Shown here piece by piece: positions 1-6,456 of a stretch of 64,000 bases of DNA. The notes under the pieces are model-generated. The model was not told the DNA's origin. It made no database searches and was given only the letters and a program-made list of their open reading frames with translations. The DNA is taken from the NCBI RefSeq assembly GCF_000828055.2, contig NZ_CP010523.2, forward strand, positions 4,092,001 through 4,156,000, given 5' to 3'. The translations under genes were made by a program, and so were the position numbers. The stretch comes from Klebsiella variicola (GTDB lineage Bacteria > Pseudomonadota > Gammaproteobacteria > Enterobacterales > Enterobacteriaceae). Position 1 is the stretch's first letter; each line of letters starts with the position of its first letter.

Positions 1-719
1 GCAAACACCGCGTCGGGCTGCTCGTCTTGCGACAGCAGCTGCTCCATCGCCCGTTTACCGGCCGCCGCGCTAAGATCCTGCGCGTAAGTCACCTGCTGAT
101 ACACCAGACCGTGCACGTGCAGCACGCTTTTATAGCCGCGCTCGCGCAGACGGGCATAGCGATAGCTCAGGTCGTGATTAATGAGCGCAATGCGGCGGCG
201 GCCGCTATCGGCCAGTCGGGACACCGCCCCCTGAGCCGCCTCGACGTCGTTAATCCCGACGCAGGAGATGCTGCCGGTGTCGGCATACTCCGCGCACTGC
301 ACCCAGGGCGCATCGCCAATCATGGTGGTCAGTTCCGGCAGGCTGGAGAGCGCGTTCATGGTAATAATGCCGTCGACCATTTTGCCGGAGAGCAGCTGCA
401 GGCCCGAGGTCGAGCGGGCCAGATCCGACCCGGAGTTACACAGCAGAATGCGGTAGCCATTCTTCTCCGCCTCTTCTTCTATCCCTTTCACCACCTCGGC
501 GCAAAAGGGGTTAGCGATATTGGAGACCATCACCAGGATCATATTGCTGCGAGCGGTTCGCAGCTGACGCGCCAGCAGGTTCGGCTGATAGTTGCTCTCT
601 TTGATCGCCTGCAGCACGCGCTCACGGTTTTTGGCTTTTACCGTATCGCTGTTGTTCAGCACCCGCGACACCGTGGCCACCGAGACGCCGGCCAGACGAG
701 CAATTTTCTGAATAGACAT
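1..719 (-). CDS. LacI/GalR-family transcriptional regulator, CytR-like, 3' end beyond window
   Basis: The reverse strand opens with ATG at 719 and encodes a typical LacI-family N-terminal helix-turn-helix (MSIQKIARLAGVSVATVSRV), then a hinge (NYQPNLLARQLRT) and the start of a periplasmic-binding-protein-like effector domain (NMILVMVSNIANPF). About 239 residues lie in the window and the C-terminus is off the left edge. The family represses sugar or nucleoside catabolic operons and is released by a small-molecule inducer. The obvious target is the permease-isomerase-dehydrogenase operon at 1389-4822, which has two identical palindromes upstream. That link is inference from proximity; only the Exc2-like gene separates them. 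The effector domain looks closest to CytR-type repressors, but the ligand cannot be told. Confidence 0.9.
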   Translation of the reverse strand, partial: MSIQKIARLAGVSVATVSRVLNNSDTVKAKNRERVLQAIKESNYQPNLLARQLRTARSNMILVMVSNIANPFCAEVVKGIEEEAEKNGYRILLCNSGSDLARSTSGLQLLSGKMVDGIITMNALSSLPELTTMIGDAPWVQCAEYADTGSISCVGINDVEAAQGAVSRLADSGRRRIALINHDLSYRYARLRERGYKSVLHVHGLVYQQVTYAQDLSAAAGKRAMEQLLSQDEQPDAVF

Positions 720-952
720 AAACCCTGCACTTCCTGCGATAGAGGTGGATCCTGCAGGCTATCATAAATGACCTCTGGTCAGCCTGCCAGCCTGGCGCGA
801 AAGCGCGGGAACGCACGAGAAAACTATTAAAAATCAGGGCTTCTCTCCCACGCCGTTAACGCGCATCCTTTTGCCGTTCCACCCGGTTCGCGCTCTGGCG
901 ACAGCCCCCCTGGCGCCCTATTTCTTCGTTTATGATTAAGGATGATATCTCC

Positions 953-1369
953 ATGAGGCTCTCCACCGCGGTTCTCGCCCTCAGCTGTGCCCTGGCAACG
1001 ATCACCGGCTGCACCTCGTCAAAATCGTCACCGGAACGCCACGCTTACGCGTTTGTCGCCCACCGCTCCGATTTTGTCGGCGGCAATTTCACCGTCAACC
1101 GCCAGGAAAATTACCGTTTAAACCTGCCGACCTTCACGGCAATGTACGCCCGCGGCCAGCAGGATAAAGCCGCTGGCATGAGTGAAAGCGACGCCCGCCG
1201 CACCGCTGAGGCCATCAAACAACAGGCGGCGCAGGGCACCCGCACCGAGCACGCCTTTACCGGCAACGCCAGCGACAAATGGGATAATGCGATGGAAAAT
1301 AAAGATGCCGTCCTGTTCGGCAACGAGCTCTCCGGTGCCTATCTCGACGGCTATCTTGGGGTGAAATAA
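953..1369 (+). CDS. Exc2-family lipoprotein
   Basis: A 138-residue protein begins at the ATG at 953, preceded by AAGGA about 10 bases upstream. An in-frame ATG at 932 has no ribosome-binding site and is less likely. The N-terminus is a lipoprotein signal (MRLSTAVLALSCALATITGC) with the lipobox cysteine at residue 20. The rest is soluble and polar, with a conserved-looking block YRLNLPTFTAMYARGQQDK. I recognise it as resembling the Exc2 entry-exclusion lipoprotein family known from ColE1-type plasmids and found on Klebsiella chromosomes. That family match is from memory. It stands alone, divergent from the LacI-type gene and convergent with the dehydrogenase at 1389. The role of the chromosomal form is unknown. 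Confidence 0.8.
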   Translation: MRLSTAVLALSCALATITGCTSSKSSPERHAYAFVAHRSDFVGGNFTVNRQENYRLNLPTFTAMYARGQQDKAAGMSESDARRTAEAIKQQAAQGTRTEHAFTGNASDKWDNAMENKDAVLFGNELSGAYLDGYLGVK

Positions 1370-1388
1370 TCCTGCGCCCCGCCTGCGC

Positions 1389-2540
1389 TCAGCGTTCGAC
1401 GCTGACCCAGCGCTGCTGCTGATGGCTTTTGACGATCGCCTCGATGATGTACATCACATCGGCGCCGTCGTCGAAAGCGGCGAAGCGCCGGGCCCCGGCC
1501 TCCGGCATCTTCCCGGCGCGCACCGCCTGATAAAAATGCCCCATCATATTCTTGAAGGCATCCGGCCAGCCCTCAATATGGCCGCCGGGATAATGGGCGC
1601 TGGCGGCGGCCTCCGGCCGCAGCAGGCTCGGGTCGTCGCTGAGCAGGCGATCCGGCTGCTCGCGGTGGCCGATCCACAGTCGCTGGGGCACTTCCTGATC
1701 CCAGGCCAGAGAACAGAGGCTGCCGTTAATCTCCACCGCCAGACGGTTTTTCCGCCCGGCGCTCACCTGGGAGACCATCAAGCTGCCTTTGCTGCCATCG
1801 TCAAAACGCAACAGCACCGAGCCAAAGTCCTCAGTATCGACAGGCCGGGTTTCATATGCCTGCGCCTCGTGAACGGCGCTGAAGGTCGCTTTACCATTGA
1901 CCGGCGCTTTACGCGTTGGCCAGACAATCGACAGATCCGCCATCACCTCGACAATCCGCCGACCGGTCATAAACTGTACGGTATCGCACCAGTGGGAGCC
2001 GATGTCGGCCACCGTCCGCGACGCGCCCCCCTGCGCCGAATCGACCCGCCAGTTGTAGTCGGTCTCCAGCAGCATCCAGTCCTGTAAATAGCTGCCGTGC
2101 GCCGCGAAGATCCTGCCGACCTCGCCATGGCGGATCATCGCCGCCGCCTGCTGGACCATGGCGAACTGGCGATAGACGAAGCTGACGCCATGCACCACGC
2201 CGGCCCGGGCGGCAAGCGCCACCAGCTCCCGCGCCTCCTCCGCCGTCATACACAGCGGCTTTTCCGAGAAGACGTGCAGCCCGGCGGCGAGGATCTGCCG
2301 GTTAATCTGGGCATGCAGATGGTTCGGCGTACAGTTATGCACCACCTGCAGCCCCGGATGGGCCAGCAGCGCCTCCACGCTGTCGTAGGCATGGGCAATG
2401 TTCAGCGCCTGCGCCTTGCGCTGCGCCGCCTCAAGGCGGCTGTCGCACAGCGCCACGACCTCGACATCTCCCAGCCGCCGCAGCGCCTCCAGATGCGCCG
2501 GGCCAATAAACCCTGCCCCGATTATCGCAACCTGAATCAT
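1389..2540 (-). CDS. Gfo/Idh/MocA-family oxidoreductase (IolG-like)
   Basis: A 383-residue NAD(P)-dependent dehydrogenase. The start is the ATG at 2540, which follows the TAA of the upstream isomerase after one base and has a strong GGAGGGAA site inside that gene; a longer frame to 2588 lacks support. The N-terminal Rossmann fold carries GAGFIGPAH near residue 8. The family motif EKPLC is near residue 93, and the substrate-domain histidine lies in the DIGSHWCD segment. Family members oxidise a hydroxyl of cyclitols, sugars or glycosides, commonly to a keto-sugar. It is the last gene of a tightly packed three-gene operon with a permease and a TIM-barrel enzyme. The substrate is not determinable from sequence alone. 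Confidence 0.9.
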   Translation of the reverse strand: MIQVAIIGAGFIGPAHLEALRRLGDVEVVALCDSRLEAAQRKAQALNIAHAYDSVEALLAHPGLQVVHNCTPNHLHAQINRQILAAGLHVFSEKPLCMTAEEARELVALAARAGVVHGVSFVYRQFAMVQQAAAMIRHGEVGRIFAAHGSYLQDWMLLETDYNWRVDSAQGGASRTVADIGSHWCDTVQFMTGRRIVEVMADLSIVWPTRKAPVNGKATFSAVHEAQAYETRPVDTEDFGSVLLRFDDGSKGSLMVSQVSAGRKNRLAVEINGSLCSLAWDQEVPQRLWIGHREQPDRLLSDDPSLLRPEAAASAHYPGGHIEGWPDAFKNMMGHFYQAVRAGKMPEAGARRFAAFDDGADVMYIIEAIVKSHQQQRWVSVER

Positions 2541-2541
2541 G

Positions 2542-3564
2542 TTATTCCCTCCCGCCGGCGGCAAAGTCATCGAAGGCCCGTCCGGCAACGGGAATGATAT
2601 GGCGGCGGATAAACTCGCTGCCCTCGCGCGCGCCGGTCTCGGCGTCCTTCAGGCAGCACTCCCACTCCAGCACCGCCCAGCCGTCAAAATCATATTCGGT
2701 CAGCTTACTGAACACCCCTTTGAAGTCGATCTGCCCGTCGCCAGGAGAGCGGAAACGCCCGGCCCGCTGCTGCCAGGGCTGGTATCCGCCATAGACGCCA
2801 TTGCGCCCGTTGCGACGAAATTCGGCGTCCTTGACGTGAAACGCTTTAATACGCGAGTGATAGATATCGATATAGGTCAGATAGTCCATCTGCTGCAGAT
2901 GCAGGTGGCTCGGGTCATAGAGCATATTGCAGCGCGGATGGTTATCCACCAGCGCGAGAAAACGCTCAAAGGTCACGCCATCGTGCAGATCTTCGCCGGG
3001 GTGGATCTCATAGCAGACATCGACGCCCTGTTCGTCGAAGTGGTCCAGCAGCGGCCGCCAGCGCCGGGCCAGCTCGGCAAAGGCCTCATCCAGAAGCGGC
3101 TGATTGTGCGGCGGCCACGGATAAAAAAAGGGCCATGCCAGCGCCCCGGAAAAGGTCGCATGGGCCTTCAGCCCCAGACGGCCGGAGGCCACTGCCGCCT
3201 GGCGCACTTTCTCCACCGCCCAGCGCTGGCGCGCCTGCGGATCGCCATGTAACGCGGCTGGGGCAAAGGCGTCAAACGCCGCGTCATACGCCGGATGCAC
3301 CGCCACCAGTTGCCCTTCAAGATGAGTGGACAGCTCGCTGATGACCAGCCCATGCTCCGCCAGGGTGCCGCGGACCTCGTCGCAGTAGGTCTGGCTCGCC
3401 GCCGCCCGCTCGACATCGAAAATCGCCGGGTGGTTGCAGGGGATCTGCAATGCCTTGTACCTCAGGCCGGCGGCCCACTGCGCCATCCCCGCCAGGGTGT
3501 TGAACGGCGCCTGCGGGCCGATAAACTGCGCCAGAAAAATGCCCGGTCCCTTAATCGTTTTCAT
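2542..3564 (-). CDS. Sugar phosphate isomerase/epimerase family TIM-barrel protein
   Basis: A 340-residue xylose-isomerase-like TIM-barrel protein, starting at ATG 3564 behind an AGGAGGGGG ribosome-binding site. Likely metal-binding positions are visible in CYEIHPGED, NMLYDPSHLHLQQMD and AFHVKDAEF, followed by a C-terminal segment WAVLEWECCLKDAE. The family includes IolE dehydratases, hexulose epimerases and the YcjR type of 3-keto-glycoside epimerase. It lies between the permease and the Gfo/Idh dehydrogenase, 16 bases after the former and one base before the latter. It therefore probably acts on the dehydrogenase product. The precise reaction is unknown. Confidence 0.88.
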   Translation of the reverse strand: MKTIKGPGIFLAQFIGPQAPFNTLAGMAQWAAGLRYKALQIPCNHPAIFDVERAAASQTYCDEVRGTLAEHGLVISELSTHLEGQLVAVHPAYDAAFDAFAPAALHGDPQARQRWAVEKVRQAAVASGRLGLKAHATFSGALAWPFFYPWPPHNQPLLDEAFAELARRWRPLLDHFDEQGVDVCYEIHPGEDLHDGVTFERFLALVDNHPRCNMLYDPSHLHLQQMDYLTYIDIYHSRIKAFHVKDAEFRRNGRNGVYGGYQPWQQRAGRFRSPGDGQIDFKGVFSKLTEYDFDGWAVLEWECCLKDAETGAREGSEFIRRHIIPVAGRAFDDFAAGGRE

Positions 3565-3580
3565 ACCCCCTCCTGAAAAA

Positions 3581-4822
3581 TTAGTGCGGCTCTTTCTCGT
3601 TGTACTGGAAAGAGAAAAGGAAAATCAGCGCGATAACCGCGGCGGCCACCGCCGGGATCCACCAAAAGGTCACCCAGGCCTGCGGCACGCTCTGGCCGGC
3701 CACCAGATGGTTATACAGCGCGCCGGAGATCTGCGAGCCCAGCAGCATGCCGATCCCGTAGGTGAACATCACAATCATGCTCTGCGCCTGGCCTTTGACC
3801 TTCTCGCCCGCCACGCGGTCGGTGTAGATAAAACCGACGACAAAGAAAAAGTCATAGCACACGCCGTGCAGCAAAATGCCCAGATAGAGCAGGAAGCGCC
3901 CCTCTTCGCTGACCCCGAGGGCAAAAAAGGCGTAGCGGACAAACCACGCCACCATGCCGATGAGCAGCATATATTTCACCCCGAGGCGACGGAACAGCAG
4001 CGGGATCACCAGCATAAAGACGATCTCTGACATCTGGCCGAACGACATCGCGGTGCTGACATCCTTGACGCCGGCATCCGCCAGATACGACGCGGTATAG
4101 GCGTAATAGGTGCCTAACGGTACGGAAATTAAGGTGGCGCAGAGGGAAAAAATCAGGAAGTGACGGGTTTTCAGCAGCGCGAAGGCGTCCGCACACAGCA
4201 GATCGCGAAACTGCACCGGCATACCTTTGGCCGGCGCCGGGGTGTGGGGCAGCGTCAGGCTGTAAATCGCCAGCGCCACCGAACAGAGCGCCGCAAGCGT
4301 GAAGATGCCGGTGGTATCAGAGATACCGGTCACCCCGATGCAGATCCCGGCGATAATCCAGCCGATGGTGCCGAACACGCGGACCACCGGGAAGGTTTTA
4401 TCGATGTTCGCCAGGCTGTGAAAGGCGATATTGTTGGTCAGCGCCAGAGTCGGCATATAGCACAGCGTATAGCCGAACAGCAGGCCAATCAGCAGCGCGC
4501 CGTTCTGCGCCACCAGCGCCTGCGGGACAAACCACAGGATCGCCGCCCCGGCCAGGTGCATCACCGCCATCACCTTCTGCGAGGCGAAAAAGCGGTCCAC
4601 CAGCATCCCCAGCACAAAGGGGGACAGGATGGAGGCGATCGGCCCGGCGGAGAACGCATCGCCGATCAGCAGTGACATCTCATAGCGGGTCATCACCAGC
4701 CCCAGGGTCACCGACCAGCTGCCCCAGATAAAGAACTGCATAAACATCATTAACGACAACCGCGGCACCAGAAAACGGTGGCTCACGCGGACACTTTCCC
4801 GACCTTCTGTTGTTGTGACCAT
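3581..4822 (-). CDS. MFS permease of the nucleoside:H+ symporter (NupG/YegT-like) type
   Basis: A 413-residue membrane protein with about twelve hydrophobic segments. The loop LGMLVDRFFASQKVM is typical of the major facilitator superfamily, and the N-terminal LMMFMQFFIWGSWSVTLG resembles NupG, XapB and YegT. A GAGGG ribosome-binding site precedes ATG 4822. It is the first gene of the operon and is preceded by two identical 20-bp operator-like repeats. It probably imports the substrate of the downstream enzymes. NupG-family homology points to a nucleoside or glycoside, but the sequence cannot separate those options. Confidence 0.88.
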   Translation of the reverse strand: MVTTTEGRESVRVSHRFLVPRLSLMMFMQFFIWGSWSVTLGLVMTRYEMSLLIGDAFSAGPIASILSPFVLGMLVDRFFASQKVMAVMHLAGAAILWFVPQALVAQNGALLIGLLFGYTLCYMPTLALTNNIAFHSLANIDKTFPVVRVFGTIGWIIAGICIGVTGISDTTGIFTLAALCSVALAIYSLTLPHTPAPAKGMPVQFRDLLCADAFALLKTRHFLIFSLCATLISVPLGTYYAYTASYLADAGVKDVSTAMSFGQMSEIVFMLVIPLLFRRLGVKYMLLIGMVAWFVRYAFFALGVSEEGRFLLYLGILLHGVCYDFFFVVGFIYTDRVAGEKVKGQAQSMIVMFTYGIGMLLGSQISGALYNHLVAGQSVPQAWVTFWWIPAVAAAVIALIFLFSFQYNEKEPH

Positions 4823-4837
4823 GTTGCTCGCCCTCAG

Positions 4838-4888
4838 AAAAGTAATCGATTACAAAATCGCTCAAAACAAAAGTAATCGATTACAAAA
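4838..4888. promoter_or_regulatory. Twin operator-like repeats upstream of the permease operon
   Basis: AAAAGTAATCGATTACAAAA occurs exactly twice, at 4838-4857 and 4869-4888, 31 bases apart or about three helical turns. The core GTAATCGATTAC is a perfect 12-bp palindrome centred on CG, as is usual for LacI-family operators. The repeats end 16 bases before the permease start. The likely binder is the LacI-type protein encoded at 1-719, which is inference. Confidence 0.75.
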
Positions 4889-4931
4889 AGAAGATCGTCA
4901 GGCAAATTCCCCACCTGCGAAGAGGATCACA

Positions 4932-4964
4932 ATAAAAAGGCAGGCAGCCCCGCCGGACGGCGGG
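4932..4964 (-). terminator. Rho-independent terminator of pheP
   Basis: On the reverse strand, CCCGCC-GTCC-GGCGGG (4949-4964) is followed after a short GC spacer by a TTTTTATT run at about 4932-4938. It lies about 10 bases past the pheP stop codon. Confidence 0.65.
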
Positions 4965-4973
4965 ACGTCTCGC

Positions 4974-6350
4974 TTACGCCGGGCGGCGCAGCAGTTTGAA
5001 GGCGATAAACAGGAACAGGATCCACACCGGCAGCAGGATTGCCGACAGGCGCATGCCGTCGATAGTGCACATCAGCACCAGAATCAACCCAAGGAAAGCA
5101 ATGCAGAAGTAGTTGCTGGCGGGCGCCAGCAGCGCTTTGAACTTCGATTCACGCCCTTTGCGGCGCTGGGCGGCACGGAACTTCAGGTGCGCCATACAGA
5201 TCATGATCCAGTTCAGGAGCAGCGTCGCCACCACCAGGGCCATCAGCAGCCCCAGCGCTTCATGCGGCAGCAGGTAGTTCAGCACCACCACCAGCGAGGT
5301 AATGACGCCTGACAGCAGCAGCGAATTCACCGGCACGCCGCGTTTGCTGACGCGGGCGAGGAACGTCGGCGCATTGCCCTGCACCGACAGGCCGAACAGC
5401 ATCCGGCTGTTGGAGTACACACCGCTGTTATAGACCGACAGCGAGGCCACCAGAATGACGAAGTTCAGCGCGGAGGCCACCATGTTGCTGTCGAGATGAT
5501 GGAAAATCATCACAAACGGGCTGCTGTCGGATTTGATCTCCACCCACGGGTAGAGCGCCAGCAGCACCACCAGCGAACCGATATAGAACAGCAGGATACG
5601 ATAAACCACCTGGTTCACCGCTTTCGGGATGCTCTTTTCCGGGTTTTGCGCTTCGGCGGCGGTGATGCCGATAAGTTCCAGCCCGCCGAAGGAGAACATA
5701 ATCACCGCCAGCGACAGAATAAGACCGTGCCAGCCGGTGGCGAGGAAGCCGCCGTGTTTCCACAGGTTGTCGAACCCGGCTTTGCTGCCGCCGTGGCCGC
5801 CAAACAGCATCCACAGGCCAAAGGCAATCATGCCGATAATCGCCAGCACCTTAATCAGTGCGAACCAGAACTCCGCTTCGCCATACAGACGGACGTTGAC
5901 CAGGTTGACGGCGTTAATAATGAGGAAGAAGGCCGCCGCCCAAACCCAGGTGGGCACGTCGGGGAGCCAGTACTGCATGTAGATCCCGGCGGCGGTCAGT
6001 TCCGCCATCCCTACCAGCACGAACATCACCCAGTAGTTCCAGCCGGACAGGAAACCAGCGAACGGGCCCCAGTATTTGTAGGCAAAGTGGGCAAAGGAGC
6101 CGGATACTGGCTCTTCCACCACCATCTCGCCCAGCTGGCGCATGATCAGAAAAGCGACAATCCCGGCCACGGCGTAGCCCAATAAGACCGCCGGGCCAGC
6201 CATTTGAATCGCAGGACCAATGCCAAGAAACAGGCCGGTACCAATCGCGCCGCCAAGGGCGATAAGTTGAATGTGTCGGTTCTGTAAACCGCGATGAAGC
6301 GTCGGGCCGCTCTCTTCTACGGCATCCGACGACGTTGACGCGTCTTTCAC
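4974..6350 (-). CDS. pheP: Phenylalanine-specific permease PheP
   Basis: An APC-superfamily amino acid:proton symporter of the inner membrane that imports phenylalanine. The start chosen is GTG at 6350, preceded by AGGGGA. It gives 458 residues, the length of E. coli PheP; an upstream ATG at 6383 adds 11 residues without a better ribosome site. The protein is nearly identical to E. coli PheP through most segments, for example PTLHRGL then NRHIQLIALGGAIGTGLFLG and later VVEEPVSGSFAHFA. Twelve membrane spans are expected. A promoter with a 17-base spacer lies just upstream and a terminator follows. The neighbours differ from those in E. coli. Confidence 0.97.
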   Translation of the reverse strand: MKDASTSSDAVEESGPTLHRGLQNRHIQLIALGGAIGTGLFLGIGPAIQMAGPAVLLGYAVAGIVAFLIMRQLGEMVVEEPVSGSFAHFAYKYWGPFAGFLSGWNYWVMFVLVGMAELTAAGIYMQYWLPDVPTWVWAAAFFLIINAVNLVNVRLYGEAEFWFALIKVLAIIGMIAFGLWMLFGGHGGSKAGFDNLWKHGGFLATGWHGLILSLAVIMFSFGGLELIGITAAEAQNPEKSIPKAVNQVVYRILLFYIGSLVVLLALYPWVEIKSDSSPFVMIFHHLDSNMVASALNFVILVASLSVYNSGVYSNSRMLFGLSVQGNAPTFLARVSKRGVPVNSLLLSGVITSLVVVLNYLLPHEALGLLMALVVATLLLNWIMICMAHLKFRAAQRRKGRESKFKALLAPASNYFCIAFLGLILVLMCTIDGMRLSAILLPVWILFLFIAFKLLRRPA

Positions 6351-6383
6351 GTCGTTCCCCTGTGTGTTTTTGTGAAGGGGCAC

Positions 6384-6412
6384 CTTTTATCACTTAGGGG
6401 GAATTGTCGCAA
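6384..6412 (-). promoter_or_regulatory. pheP: Predicted sigma-70 promoter of pheP
   Basis: On the reverse strand, TTGCGA (6407-6412) is followed after exactly 17 bases by TAAAAG (6384-6389). This would give a leader of roughly 28 bases before the GTG at 6350. Confidence 0.55.
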
Positions 6413-6417
6413 GTTGC

Positions 6418-6452
6418 GCGGGGCGAGCGTCAGCCGCCCGCCCCGCTTTTTT
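6418..6452 (+). terminator. Forward-facing intrinsic terminator between fcuA-like gene and pheP
   Basis: GCGGGGCG (6418-6425) pairs with CGCCCCGC (6439-6446) and is followed by TTTTTT (6447-6452). The T-run makes it a forward-strand terminator although both flanking genes run on the reverse strand. Confidence 0.6.
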
Positions 6453-6456
6453 AGCG

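Noticed and set aside
27-767. Forward frame of 246 codons at the left edge
   Set aside because: It lies opposite a clear LacI-family gene whose helix-turn-helix reads in reverse.
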